From: Isoetes taiwanensis
Lineage: Eukaryota; Streptophyta; Lycopodiopsida; Isoetales; Isoetaceae
Assembly: GCA_021234155.1 (NCBI GenBank)
Contig: JAJEKV010000033.1
Location: 14,329,422 to 14,393,421, forward strand
Reading direction: 5' to 3'
Length of the DNA: 64,000 nucleotides
Shown here: positions 24,486-36,766 of the stretch, piece by piece
How positions within the stretch are numbered: position 1 is the stretch's first letter
Layout: each line of letters opens with the position of its first letter
Made by a program: the position numbers and the translations under genes
Notes under the pieces: model-generated
What the model was told of the DNA's origin: nothing
What the model saw: the letters and a program-made list of their open reading frames with translations, nothing else
Databases searched by the model: none

Positions 24486-27400
24486 ATGCAAAATGCTAAA
24501 AAAAGCCCCAATGATGCTAATCAAGGCAAGGAAAAATCCCCAACTAATGAACATGATGGCAAGGAAAGGAAAATACCTCAAATGATGTTGATGATGGCAA
24601 AGGAAAGGAAAAGACTCCAAATGATGTTGATGATGGCAAACGAAAGGAAAAGACCTCAAATGAAAAGGATGATGCCAAAGGAAAGGAAATTGTACTTTAT
24701 ACTCGGGTCGATTGGAAAAAACAAAAGGTCAAGATCCCGCATGCATGCAAATGTAGAGGCAGAGAAGAAGGGATTATTGTTCCGGCAGATCCTATCAATG
24801 CAAAGTTGAATGATGAAAGATTAGGGGAGGACAGGTTAGGTGTGGCAATCTCAAAATTATATGACAATTGGAAGGAAAAGGGTTCAGGCAAACAAGAATG
24901 CCTAGCTTGTGTGAAGCAACTAGAGGTTCCAACTATTGTTTTTTTTTTTTTTTTTTTTTTTTGAAGGCAAGATTTTTATGTTTTTATTAATAATATAATA
25001 TGTAAATACATTTATTTCTGGCTCCATAGTAGCCCTGATAGCCTAAACATTTCAAAGACAATCCACCCGTGTATGAATAAAATGTAGAAGCACCATTACA
25101 ACAATCCATCTTTCAGACTGATCCTGATATACCTGAAGATGAGACCCCTTTAAGATCCGCCTCCGAAAATGCAGTGAACAAGAACAAACAAAGTGGAAGC
25201 TTCATCCCTCGCGTTAACTCGGCCCATACACTGTCTATATCACAGTACTACAGGAAGAATAAAAACGCTTTTTCCAATTTCTCGTACTTGAGTGTGTTAT
25301 TCTCACCTTCTTCTTTGAGATATAGATGCAGAGGCCTCTCCCCAATGGGATGGTCCACCTTCACTTCACTGCCCATGAACACTTGCAATGGGTTTCCTCT
25401 TCCCTACGCTCTACCAACTGGATGAAAAAGTAAACTAAAGCCCCCACCACCGGGCTGGGCTCATAACCCACCATTCAACCTCGTTAGCAAATGTAAGAGC
25501 ATGTGGCCTCCCGTCCAATGTTCTCCTAGGATCACTTGCCTTCAGGCAGATTGCTTTCATGATGTACTCTACTGAAATCCACACCTCCTTTCAGCTGGGA
25601 TGAAAGAGGGTCAACATGAAAGAACTAGGCTCCATCCAAGTTACATGCCATCACATCTATAACAATCAGGGCTAAACCAAAATAGAAGAATGCTGCCACA
25701 TGCACCCAAAGACCTCCACAGCAACTCAAGCTAAAGTCCACCATTTTTGAGAAGTCTCCTTTGCTCACCCACACAGAGGGGACTGCTCAAAGAACATCAA
25801 ACTAAATATATTCCAAAACTACTCCACCACCAGATAGACTACTGCAAGAATCATACCTTAGATGCCGGCTGAATAATTCCAACGCACTCATCTTGCTGAG
25901 CCCAGTCTGTGGCAGATAAGAAATGTGATATACCCCAAACTGAATCTAATGCAGTAGTGAACATCAGGACTAGGACTGCACATTTCTTGTTCTTGCTTGC
26001 CCCAACTGAAACCTAATGCAATAACACATGATCTTTGAATAGAAAATGTCCTTCCATGTTTAAAACGGGAAACACAATCAAATGGTATTGCTCTAGCATC
26101 TGCCCGGAGTGAAACCGAATAATCCAGAGCTGCAATAAGTGCAGCAGATCCTTATATACGTACCGCAGTACCGCCTAGTACCCCCTGTTGCAATTAGGTG
26201 CAACGAATCCTTGCTACAGTGAGGAGTCGTACCGCCTAAGCTACTCTGAGTGCAAAGATATCCAGCCTAAACGAGAAAGAAATCTGGCCCAAGGCACACA
26301 TCCAGAAAGGGAATAAAGCATACCATTATGATTTGGGCTCCTCCGTAGCAAGAACAGAGCTAACAAAGCACGCCCTGTCGATGCAAGATTGGCTTCCCAT
26401 TCTAGTTAAAACGTAGAAAGGAGACATGCGATCGTTTCTAACCGTGGTCTTGTGCTTAAGGATTCTTTGAGCTAAGGCGAAGCTCGAAATAAAACCCCTT
26501 TGCCACGTGTCTGAATCGCTAGCTCGTAATGCTACAATCCACCTAAAAACTACGTAAACATAGAAGCCAAGTGGTCAAGGATGATTTCCACCACTCCTCC
26601 AGCCAGAATTGAGGATTCTTGTTCAAGACGAGATGGATGGGCGTGCCGCCCCTAAGTTAACCTAACCCTAACATCCAATCCGGTGTAATTCCTGGTTCCA
26701 ACTATTGTTGCATGGCCTAGGGGGACAAGATTCAACCGGAGGGGAACTACACGCTTCCTATAGATGTAGAACCATTGTCAACAATGTTCACTGATTGTAG
26801 CAAGAGGCCACTTCCAACTTTCAAACATTATCCCACCAAAAGATGCAAGTCGATTATGATTGTTCTCCTAAAGCTATGATGAAGGTTAGAGGAGGTGAAT
26901 GTTGTTGGGCTTCTTGTGTTAGAATGTTCACAATAGAGGAGTTGGTGGGAGCAAGAGCTACATATCGGGAACATAAGTGTGATAGCAGGAGGAATTTCAT
27001 GTACACCATATTTGGCTATGCAATTGTGATGAAAGATCAAAGAAGAAAAGATTCCCATTGAATGGAAAGTGGATATGTTCAAAAGCATGGATGGCTATAC
27101 ATGGAATTCCAACCTCTTCTTGGCAATAACCGGCAAAAGAGACATGAAAATGGTAGTAAAATTGCATTGCATGGGAACACCGGCCCGGTAAGGCCTACCT
27201 CAAGAACTATAGTCGCAAAGGAAATATTTGAAAGATATGTGGATTTCAATGCGTAAAAACATGCCACATAAGAGTAAGAAGGATGAACAGGGGTAGAGTT
27301 ATTGTTGAAAAGAGATTGTCATCCCATTGTACCCTTAAGAGCATATTAGAGGAAATAAATGCATTGCTTCTGGGAACTTGAGTGGCCTCTATATGACCCA

Positions 27401-29233
27401 GCTTTTAGTAGGCTATGGAATAAGCATTTCAAGCATGTGACCATAGCAACTTCAAACAACTTTGCCAAGTGCAATTTATGTGCTAAGTTGAAGGAGACAC
27501 TAGATAAGACTGCGGCAACCAAGTCTAAGGGCAAAGATAAGGGAACATATGAAGGACCATATGACAGATGAACTATCATGTAGATCAACTTATTGGATGT
27601 GGAGGACCTTATCGCAATGGAACCTAATAACTATCTATGTATTATACATGATAAAATGGACCAACGTGTAAGACTTGTCTTCCACAATTCAAGTACATTC
27701 CTAAGTCATGTGGAAGATCATACCCTTTGCAGATTTCAATGATCGGGGCAATATTGCATGGGCAGCCTCGCACTTATTATGGCCATTTCAGCTTTAGAGT
27801 TGTGGAGTGATGGTCCAGATTTTCACATTGGGAGTATCATGAGGTGTTTAAGAAACTATGAGAAGGGTTACAATGGTCACCCATGTGAGGATCCAGACTA
27901 GCCGTGCACTACATAGTGCATTGTTGGATGGAACCCCTAATAGTATTGAAAAGTTTAGCAAGGCAAGATTTAGGAGGAATGGACCTAATGAACATGTTGG
28001 AGCTTCAACATCTCGTGCTAAACCTCGAGATCCGCCTGTAAAGCTCCTCTTGCAACTAGATAATTGTCTTTGGTCAAAATAAGAACAGTGGATGTTTTCT
28101 TTCCTATCCTACTTAACAGCTGTGGGTATTTTTGAAAGAGTCAATTTGGGGTTCCTAATGCCCGGACATACTCATGAGGATGTGGATGCATTGTTTGGAA
28201 AATATAGTCATGTATTGAGACAACAGACAGTTACCAACTTTCCTGTGCTATTGGAAATATTTCATGGATGTACAAATCCATCTCCTATAGGATCTATCAT
28301 AGAAGAAGTGCCCGATTGGAAGAGTTTTGTGGATGGTTATGCTCTCGACATGGAAGGTCATTCTAGACCTCTTCAATTCACTTTTTGGGTGAGAGAAGGG
28401 ATTCCAATCATGCAATGGAAAATGAGACCTTCAGAGGAGAAGTGGAGAGGTGGGGCAGAAATTTGGCATGTGGATGCAAATGGCAAGCCTATGATACCTC
28501 CTGGTCAACCAAAAGCTCTAAAACCAACTGAAGAAGTCAAGCAATTGGGATTGACTAAGGATGGCATCAATGACTACATCAAGCATTGGCAAACTAATTC
28601 AGATGAGACTAATCGCGCATTGATAGATTATTGGAAGAAGGTGATCAACTTGTTGGATGAGGTAGACACATCCCCTAAGAGCCGAAAGAAGGGTGGTTCC
28701 CTAAAAGTAAGTGGAAAACATTAGCTGGTGTCGATTTAAGATGATGGTACCATTAGTAGCATTGTGAAGGCATATGCTCCTCCTCAACTGATAAACACTA
28801 TGTTGGTCCTAAGAAGGATAGACCAAAATATTTAGGCATGGATTGTTATGAACCTTCTAATCGACGCGGAGTGCCACCAATTTGTAGTAGTAAAACCAGC
28901 CAGATCTAGAGACCTATCCAAAGGTGGTTGGGATACACTATCTCGGATATTTGCAAAGAAGAAGGTGATGTTAACTTCAATAAGGTGCGTTGTGGAATGG
29001 TGGTGTCCAAAGACATCGCTTGAGTAATGTCACCGATAAAGAAAGATATTCGATTGTTGGACAAAGAGGTGGAGGAGAAATCCAAGTGATCCCGATCTTT
29101 GGCTAGACATTGAAACCAGATTGTACTTCGTGGACTCCAAAAACTATTCCTAGTAAAACAAATGAGAGTTACAATACCTCGGGATGTAAGGAATAAGGTT
29201 CTCATATCCTTGGGGATGCTAGTGGAAAAATGA
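24486..29233 (+). pseudogene. Unit D: DUF7869/DDE-like gene interrupted by a retroposon
   Basis: Fourth paralogue. The coding region is split in its N-terminal third by the 1.75-kb insertion at 24941-26693. Downstream of it, frames 26843-27061, 27062-27256, 27359-27571 and 28092-28724 follow unit B; the last (210 codons) contains FLMPGHTHEDVDALFGKYS and the C-terminal part intact, while LDNC...NKN is frameshifted near 28070. The frame ends at about 29233. The insertion makes this copy non-functional regardless of sequencing quality. Confidence 0.8.
24941..26693 (-). mobile_element. Poly(A) retroposon (LINE/SINE-type product or processed transcript)
   Basis: A 1753-bp insertion present only in unit D. 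The plus strand begins with a run of over 20 T, the complement of a poly(A) tail, and the insert is flanked by an exact 16-bp target duplication, GGTTCCAACTATTGTT (24925-24940 and 26694-26709). This is the signature of target-primed reverse transcription by a LINE machinery. On its sense (minus) strand an AATAAAAAC signal lies about 20 bases before the tail. No long reading frame, RT or endonuclease motif and no convincing pol III box were found, so it is a non-autonomous element or a copied non-coding RNA. Confidence 0.85.
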
Positions 29234-29641
29234 AAAACAAGCTTTTACTATGTATCTTTTCTACGCTTAATAAAAGTTGTGTACTACTTGAGTTCCATGA
29301 TATATGATTTTGTAATTTGAAGTTAAGGTGTGAGTTTATATTCCCGTGTGTGATTATATGTTAACGTCTATTCTAGTCTAAGGGCAACAAAGTTACTAAA
29401 AAAGTGAATTTAACAAAGTTACTAAAAAAGTGCAATATAAAATTTATCCCAAAATTAAGACATAATCCCAATTTAATTGAATGATGGTTTGGTTTAGGCG
29501 AGTGATGAACTGGCATGCAGGCAAACTGACGTGGGCTTTGCCAACCACTTCATCATACATTGTTTCTTCGTAGAATCGTAAGATTAGTCGGTCACGCACA
29601 AATTGGATCCAAGGTCACGTCACATAACTTCCGGATAAGAG

Positions 29642-29740
29642 AAAGCCCTTTTACTGGGCTTTCGGTGTTGGAAAGTGGGCCGATGCGCGTCAGCGCGGAG
29701 ACCCACTTGACAACAGAGAAAGCGCAGTAAAAAGGGCTTT
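29642..29740. repeat. About 99-bp imperfect palindrome at the array's right edge
   Basis: The end of unit D plus the first 32 bp of flanking DNA reads nearly the same on both strands: AAAGCCCTTTTACTG... pairs with ...CAGTAAAAAGGGCTTT, and AAGTGGG with CCCACTT. Nested inside are a short hairpin (AAAGCCC/GGGCTTT) and GCGCG-TCA-GCGC. In units A and B only the left arm and centre are kept and the next unit begins at ACTT; unit C differs there. The unit junctions therefore fall within the right arm of this palindrome. Confidence 0.75.
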
Positions 29741-30094
29741 GTTTTAACGTAAAGGATAGTTGGACCACTCTAACGTCGCCACGTGTACCTGCATCAGGCA
29801 AAAACAACAGAATGACAAGTGAAAAAAAAGAAACAGTGGGTAAAATCGACCTAACGTGGCGTAAAAAGAAGAGAAATGTGAGTGGACTACTTTCTGTGTT
29901 TTTAAAAAAAATACGTGTCACATATCTATTGGATAGGACGGCTGAATGTGGGACAACCGGTCCTTTACGTAATGTTTCAGTAAACACGTTTCAAATACTA
30001 CCACCCCTATTAAACATCTCACACCCTACTCTCACGTACACACATTCACTACCATACTAGAACTAGCCTGCATTTCATTCCAAGCACTTCAAGA
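29709..30094 (+). promoter_or_regulatory. Upstream region of the ZNFX1-like gene with a G-box
   Basis: This 386-bp stretch separates the tandem array from the first ATG of the helicase gene. It contains a G-box core CACGTG (29780-29785) and several further ACGTG/CACGT motifs (about 29850, 29921, 30035). No clear TATA box was identified. Plant stress-responsive promoters often carry such ACGT-core elements; a promoter role is inferred from position. Confidence 0.4.
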
Positions 30095-33000
30095 ATGGAG
30101 GATTTACTACGGCAGAATGGTGGCGTCGATAGCCCTTCGTCTTCTGCAGCTCCACCTATGGTACATCTGCGTTCAAAATTTTGGGTTTTTTTCACGCAGC
30201 CCTTTCGTCTCACTCCATTTTGATGCAGATGTTTCCCAATCCTGCTTCATTTGGACGAGTAAAGCTCCAGTTCAAGGAGCAGATCAGAGTTCTGAGGCTT
30301 CAACGAAACGCAAGCCTGCAAGATTTCAGAAGCTTGATAATCAAGGCTTATGATGACTTGCGAGACAAATGCAGGGCTTCTCATGTTTCTATCAAGTATG
30401 AAGATGGATCTGGAGATTTAATCTCTGTGCATACTGATGACGAGCTGCACCTTGCTTTGGAAGATCCGAATCAAGTGCCCAAGTTTCTTATATCGGCCCC
30501 GAGCAACCAAACCCAAAACGAAATAACATCAACGATAAAGTGAAAATATGTCGATTTTTTCGCATACCAATGACCGCCGTCTTGGTAGCCAGCCGCAAGT
30601 TTCTCGCATGATTTAGACAATGTAAGTCCCGAAGATGTTGCAAAATGTCCATGTCCGGAGCTTCTAACACCGTAATCGAAGGTTGGCTCCGCCAAAGAAA
30701 TTTGAAAAAATCTGCACCGATAATATTGAGCACCTTTGTGCCAACTTGGGCCTTCAGATCATCCACAATGTTGTTGAGAAGTCCGACCTTTCTCAAACTA
30801 ATGCATGCTTGCTCGCCAGATTGTCGGGTCAAGGATGAAATAAGGTCAAGCATGTTGAAACAAAGAACCAATCAAATCTATGGAGCTCTTATTGGTTCTA
30901 AGTTTTTACTTAAAATGCACTCCTATATCAGCAAAGATAAATCCTACCGCCGAGAACGTAGAACCTTTTGTTCATTTAGCAGAGGAGTTGCAACCCGCAT
31001 TCATCACCGGATGGAAGGAAGTTCCGTTGCATTCTCTAAAAGTCAGACCGAAGAGCTACCAGAAAGTTCAAAGAGAGAAGATTTGGCAAAAAAATATCAA
31101 GGTTACTTGAACAAAAGAAAAAGATTCAACGTTCTTTGGCAATATCACATCCAGATACATGCTTACGGGTGGGTGGTATTTCAGCCCGCTCTTTTAATTT
31201 TTTTCTCCTTAAATAATTGTTAGGTTATATGCAACCATGATTTTGCCAAAGATATGTAAAATGCACGGCATTTCTTAGGCGTCCAATGCAATACTTTTAG
31301 AATTATCTTGCATCGAGTTTGAAAGTCCAACCACAGGCATCCTATCTAGCATGTTGTAATAACCGTTAGTTAATACATTTAGCTTCAACTTTTTTTCTTA
31401 TTAAGATCAAAGTGTAGCAAACTTAAATGCTTTATGACTTACGCAGGAGAAGAGTTTCAAGCGAAAAACAAGTATAATACCGTGACGAGAGGAGCTCTTT
31501 ATAGAGGGGAAATTCATCTACCAATCAACAAGATAGGGATGAGATACTCTTCCATCATAGAGTACCTAGAGACTCATTTCCGGTTGCTTAGAGAAGACTT
31601 CATTGAGCCCCTCAGAATGGCATATAAAAAATTACGAAGTGGAATTCAGAGTGCAGATGTTAAAGTTTACTTGGATGTTAAGCTTCAAGAAATGTTCTTT
31701 GCCGCCAGTGGGATTGAGTACAAAGTTTCCTTCAGGCTAGACAAGCATAAAGATATCTCATGGGATTCTAGCAAAAGATTAATGTTTGGTTCATTGCTTT
31801 GTCCGTCCTATGATGGATTTCAAACACTTATTTGGGCTTACAGTTGCAAGTAAGTGATGTGAAGACCTTGTCAGAAAGTACAGTGATCATCCAATTTTGT
31901 TCCTGAAACGGATAATCGACAAGACCTTCAAGCAACCAGGCAATATGTCATGGTTGAATCTGCTGCTGCATACTTTGAGGCCTACTCCCATACGTTAAGA
32001 AGCCTACAAAGAGAGGATATGGAAACAATTCCCTTTAAGGAACATTTATTATCATTAGAACCAAGTGTAAAAGCACCTGATTACTTATTCCAAAGTAAAA
32101 AAGCTGATGCTTTTGATTTCATATCGGCATTTCCTAAGATGGAAGATGAACTGGGGACAAGCATTTTCCATTTATTGCAACCATGGCCTGCATGGTCATG
32201 TGGCCTAGACAACAGCCAGAAACTAGCTCTCAAACATGGTTTGACAAAAAGACTGGCTCTTATTCAAGGACCGCCTGGAACAGGTAAAACTTTCATTGGT
32301 TCCCTCATTGTAAGGCTACTCTTGGCAAATTTGAAGGCAGACAAATCAAAAGAAAGTGAGTTTTCCTGCAGGCCCATAACAGGCCCAATTATGGTAGTCT
32401 GCTACACTAATCATGCACTAGATCAGTTCCTAGAAAACCTATATAAGCATGAAAAGAAACTGATTCGTATTGGAGGAAGAGGGAAGAGTGAAATATTGCA
32501 AAACTGCAACTTGCAAAAAATTGTCCAAAAGCACAGGGACGATAAAGATTTACCTCCAGCTCAAGTACGAGCTGCCATGGATGCAAAAGAGAAGAAAATG
32601 AATTTAGAAGGTCAAATGAACTCTTGTGTGAAGGTCTTGAATACTGAATATGTGGCTCGCAACATGCTATATGGTGTTGCTACAGAGGAGCAAATAAATA
32701 GTCTATTCTCGGGTGCTGTCGGAAGTAATATTGTTAAATTCTGGCTCGTGGGCAGCATTGCTAATGAATTAGGTGGTGTTGATGATGTGAATAACTTTCA
32801 GGAGGAAGTGCTAGACAATGAGGGTTGGACCCAGGTACATAAAAGAAAAGGTATAAAGATAAAAAACAGGAACAATCATTTGCAAGCACCTGAAAATCCC
32901 GATGAGCAATACTCTCTCCATGTTATAATTGACGTCCCGGATGTCTGGATCTTACCTGCTTTGGCAAGACAGAAACTACACCAATATTGGCTAGATGAAA

Positions 33001-36000
33001 TTCATGGTGCAGCACAAAGGGAGCTAGCAAATCTGTCCAAAGAATATCAGAACGCTTGTAAAGTGCTTAATGAGGTAGATAGAGAAATTCAGCTCTCAAT
33101 TCTAAGGAATTCTAATGTTATAGGAATGACTACAACTGCAGCAGCCAGATATCATGACATTATTGTATCAATTAAGCCAGAGATACTGGTAGTGGAAGAA
33201 GCAGCGGAGGTTTTAGAGAGCCATATCTTAGCAGGCCTGAGCCCTTCCACCAAGCATGTCATACTCATTGGAGATCACAAACAGCTGCGGCCATCAATTG
33301 CGACGTACAAGCTTTCCATCAAGCATAAGTTGGATGTTTCCTTATTTGAGCGTCTTGTTATAGGAGGTATTGAGCATGTAACCCTACTAGCCCAAAGGAG
33401 GATGAAGCCATCAATTTCACGTCTAATTGCTAGGATATATCCAGAGCTTACAAATCACTCTAGTGTTTATGAGTACGAAGATATTAAAGGAATGAAGTCA
33501 AGCCTTTTCTTTTTTGATCACAGAGCCCAAGAGAAAGAAGACAGCGATGTGGGTAGCAAGGTGAATGTTTCAGAAGCAAAGCTTATAGTTGAGTTTTGTA
33601 ATTATCTTCTGAATCAAGGTTGTTACAAGCCATCTGATATTGTCATTCTAGCCATGTACAAAGGCCAAGTAAAGGAAATTAAGAGGCGATTGCATGACAA
33701 ATTAAAGAACCATCCCCTCTTATCAATTACCCCGATTGGGAGTCGTCCTGAAGATGAAAGCACTTCAACTACATTTCCACGTGTATCAAGTGTAGATGAT
33801 TTTCAAGGAGAAGAATCTAAGATAGTTCTTTTATCACTTGTAAGAAACAACCAATCTCAAGGGAAAGAAGGTATGGGCAGTATTGGATTCCTTAAAAGTG
33901 AAAATCGTGTATGTGTAGCCTTGTCAAGGGCCAGAGAAGGTTTATACATATTTGGCAATGCCAAACTTCTTTCGGAAAAAAGCACCTTGTGGGAAAATGT
34001 GGTTAAAGTTCTCGAAGATACTGGCTGCATAGGGCCAGAGCTTATATTATGTTGCCAGAATCACCAAAATGTAGAAACAGCAATTTCTAGAGCTGAACAG
34101 TTTAGACAAGTGGAAGATGGTGGATGCAGCCAACAGTGTGAATACCAGCTACAATGTGGGCATGCTTGTCCAAGGCGTTGCCATCCAGGAACACATGAAA
34201 GAGTGTTCTGTCCTAAAAGATGTTTAAAGCCATTCGATAACTGTCCGCACAGGTGCATGAAACCATGCCATGGAGGAGAAGACTGTCCGCCCTGTCAAGA
34301 GCTTGTAGAAAAGAGGATACCAAGCTGTGGACATACAAGTCCCGTGCCATGTTCAGAACCTGCAGTCGCTGCATCCTGCAGAAATATGTGCTCAAAACTT
34401 CTATCATGTGGTCACCAATGCACAGAACCATGCGCGAAACCTTGCAACTCGGTTTGCCACAGAAGGGTATTGAAGGAGGTCCCCTGTTCTCATTCAATAG
34501 AAATAGCATGCCATAAAGATCCAAGTGTAGTCTCCTGTACAAAACCATGTCAGGAAATTCTACCAGGATGCCTACACAAGTGTAAAGGAACATGCGGAAA
34601 ATGCAAACAAGGAACTCATCACATTGAATGTAATGAGAAATGTGGCCGTGGTCTTCCGTGTGGACACAACTGCAAAGATAAATGTTCCTTGTCCTGCTCG
34701 CCCTGTGCAGCAAATTGCCAAAAACGATGTTTGCATACCAAATGTTCCCTTAAATGTGGAGAACCTTGCATACCTTGCCTGGAGCCATGTGCTTGGGAAT
34801 GCGAACACCTTGCCTGTGATCTTCTTTGTTACCAAGTATGTGAGCGTCCACGATGTGACTTTCCATGTAAAAAAAGGCTTAAATGTGGCCACCCCTGCAT
34901 AGGCATGTGTGGAGAGAAATGCCCATCTAAATGCAGGATCTGTGACCCAGATACATTAGATGTAATATCACAAATGAAACTCGAGGAAACCGATCTGTCT
35001 GACAGATTTATCCAGCTTACAGATTGTGGCCACATTTTTGAAGTCAGTGGGCTAGATCAGTGGATGGATATAGATGAGTCAACTTCTTCCATGGATGGGG
35101 CATCATCAGTTGAATCCCAAGCCATAAAGCTCAAGTCCTGGTAAGATCTTTGCTAACTAAGTTTTTTATTTCCATGAACTCTCGTATGAAGATTTTTTTC
35201 TGCAGTCCTCAATGCAGGTGCCCCATTAGGAGGCCCTATCGATATTCAAATATTGTGAAGAAAAGCTTAGCACAAGTAGAACTGGTGAAGCGGCGAGTCT
35301 ATGGTTATGCTGAGACAAGACATGGTGTAGAGAAGTTGGAAAATAAAGAATACAAGGGTGCTTTTGAATGTTTCCAGAGGGCTATACAGGTAAACCCAGG
35401 GTTACCAGAAGCTCACCTCAACCTCGTTGTTATCGACTGTGTGCACCAGAGATTCTATGAAGCAATAAGCCATCTTCGAGTTGTGATCAGACAAAGTTTT
35501 CTAGCATCAAAACTAGAAGTGATTCCAAAGTTAGAAGAAAGAGACGTATAATCCTCTACCTGCTAGGACGCGAATGGAATCCCTGACCTCCACAGTAAGC
35601 AGGAACATGGCAATCAGGGCACTAATCCAATGGGCATCTGCATGTACTGGTCTCAGCCGATTTGCAGATGCAGTAACAATATCTGAAATAATTCTTCAAC
35701 AGGATGCAAATCAGAAGGACGCACATAACATTATGAAAAGTGCGCAGAACCAAATTAAGATGCAGGTTGTTAGAGCAGTAAGCGCAGAAGTTGGAACTAG
35801 TGGACATTGGTTTGAATGCCCAAATGGTCATATATATGCCATAGGCGAGTGCGGTGGAGCAATGCAGCAATCCAAGTGCCCAGATTGTGATGAAATTATT
35901 GGAGGAAGAAGCCATGCCCTTGCAGCCGGAAACAGGCATTCTACCGTCGATGGGAGCGCACATCCTGCATATGGTGATCACGTTGGACTTGGAGCCTTTT

Positions 36001-36011
36001 TGGATATATAG
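30095..36011 (+). CDS. ZNFX1-like RNA helicase with PB1 and RZ-type zinc finger
   Basis: NFX1-type zinc-finger-containing helicase related to animal ZNFX1, an SF1/UPF1-like RNA helicase linked to RNA silencing and antiviral defence. Exon 1 30095-30160, intron 30161-30228, then a PB1 domain (YEDGSGDLISVHTDDEL). After a poorly resolved, frame-broken segment (30540-31430) comes the pre-helicase region (31434-31853) and a 1064-codon frame from 31950. That frame has Walker A GPPGTGKT, CYTNHALDQFLE, motif II VEEAAE, GDHKQLRPSI, VDDFQGEESKIV and ALSRAREGLYIFGN, followed by many NFX1-type Cys/His repeats (34.1-34.95 kb). Intron 35141-35205 restores CPQCRCPIR; then a TPR-like stretch and a terminal RZ finger (HWFECPNGHIYAIGECGG...CPDCDEIIGG). 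Frameshifts near 30540, 31850 and 35550 mean missed introns, assembly errors or a decaying gene. Confidence 0.85.
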
Positions 36012-36160
36012 TGTAGTACCTAGTGGTGTGTTTTTTTCTTTAGTATTGCAACTATGTTCTATGTTATGGACTTGCCTATGGTGATCCTTTTTGGATATAT
36101 AGTGTAGTACCTAGTGGTGTGTTTTTTTCTTTAGTATTGCAACTATGTTCTATGTTATGG
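35995..36160. repeat. Tandem duplication at the 3' end of the helicase gene
   Basis: A 75-bp block starting CCTTTTTGGATATATAGTG is repeated with a 91-bp period (35995-36069 and 36086-36160). The first copy includes the last codons and the stop of the helicase gene, the second lies in the presumed 3' UTR. Confidence 0.9.
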
Positions 36161-36766
36161 TTCTACTATGCCTAATCGCTCTATCCTATAATCGCTCTAT
36201 CTTAGCCATTGAAAAAGGGCATATTCCCAAGCATGTCCAAAATCCAATAACCAGAACCGTCCATCAGAAATTAAGATGGGGTCAAATCCCCATTTCCACG
36301 TCATCCAATGGTTCAAGTCAACTTGTAAATAACCTTGACCTGGTATATGCATGCAACAGCAATGTGCAAGTCCATTGCACACCCATAAGGAGACCTCCCC
36401 TGCAACAGACAAAGAGAAACAATAACGAAGCATGGGGAGTTGAACCCCGCCAGCAGAAGCCAGCACCCTGATACTTCGCCAACCATAATGGAGATCCCCA
36501 AAGGGCTCCCCATTATGGCAGGGAGCTATTCCCGTGCAAGTGCTCAAGCACACAAATGCATATGCATTAATAATTCAGAAAAACCTTTTTAAGTTTTTTG
36601 AATGCACTATTCATGCACCATGCACACCATGCAATGCAACTACATCAAACAAACAGCAGCAAAAAATGGTTCAAAGATCCACAACATAACAGTTGACATC
36701 AGTTGGTTGTAATGTTTAGTGCCTCCGCGTGCCTCCTCGCAAGCCTGTCCTACGCCTGTGCATCTG
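36161..36766. other. Intergenic, nothing identified
   Basis: About 600 bp between the helicase gene and the minus-strand Rep-like gene. Only short overlapping frames without family resemblance are present; probably the convergent 3' flanks of both genes. Confidence 0.5.

Larger units (their letters stand above)
11869..29708 (+). repeat. Tandem array: four copies of a 4.0-kb gene-bearing unit
   Basis: Four head-to-tail units: A 11869-15877, B 15878-19887, C 19888-23910, D 23911-29704. Units A-C are 4009-4023 bp; D is 4.03 kb once its inserted retroposon and duplicated target are removed. Each starts ACTTCAAATAATAACTG and ends in GGCCC or GACCC; the array is closed by an extra ACTT (29705-29708), matching the ACTT at its left edge. 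The units are nearly identical, so the amplification is recent or the copies are homogenised. Each carries an AT-rich leader with short inverted motifs, a transposase-type gene, and two hairpins at the 3' end. Confidence 0.92.

Noticed and set aside
11869-29708. Array units as Helitrons
   Set aside because: Hairpins near the 3' end are suggestive, but there is no 5' TC, no CTRR end, no A-T insertion site and no Rep/helicase.
34213-34713. 166-codon minus-strand frame inside the helicase gene
   Set aside because: Shadow of the Cys-rich zinc-finger repeats of the plus-strand gene.
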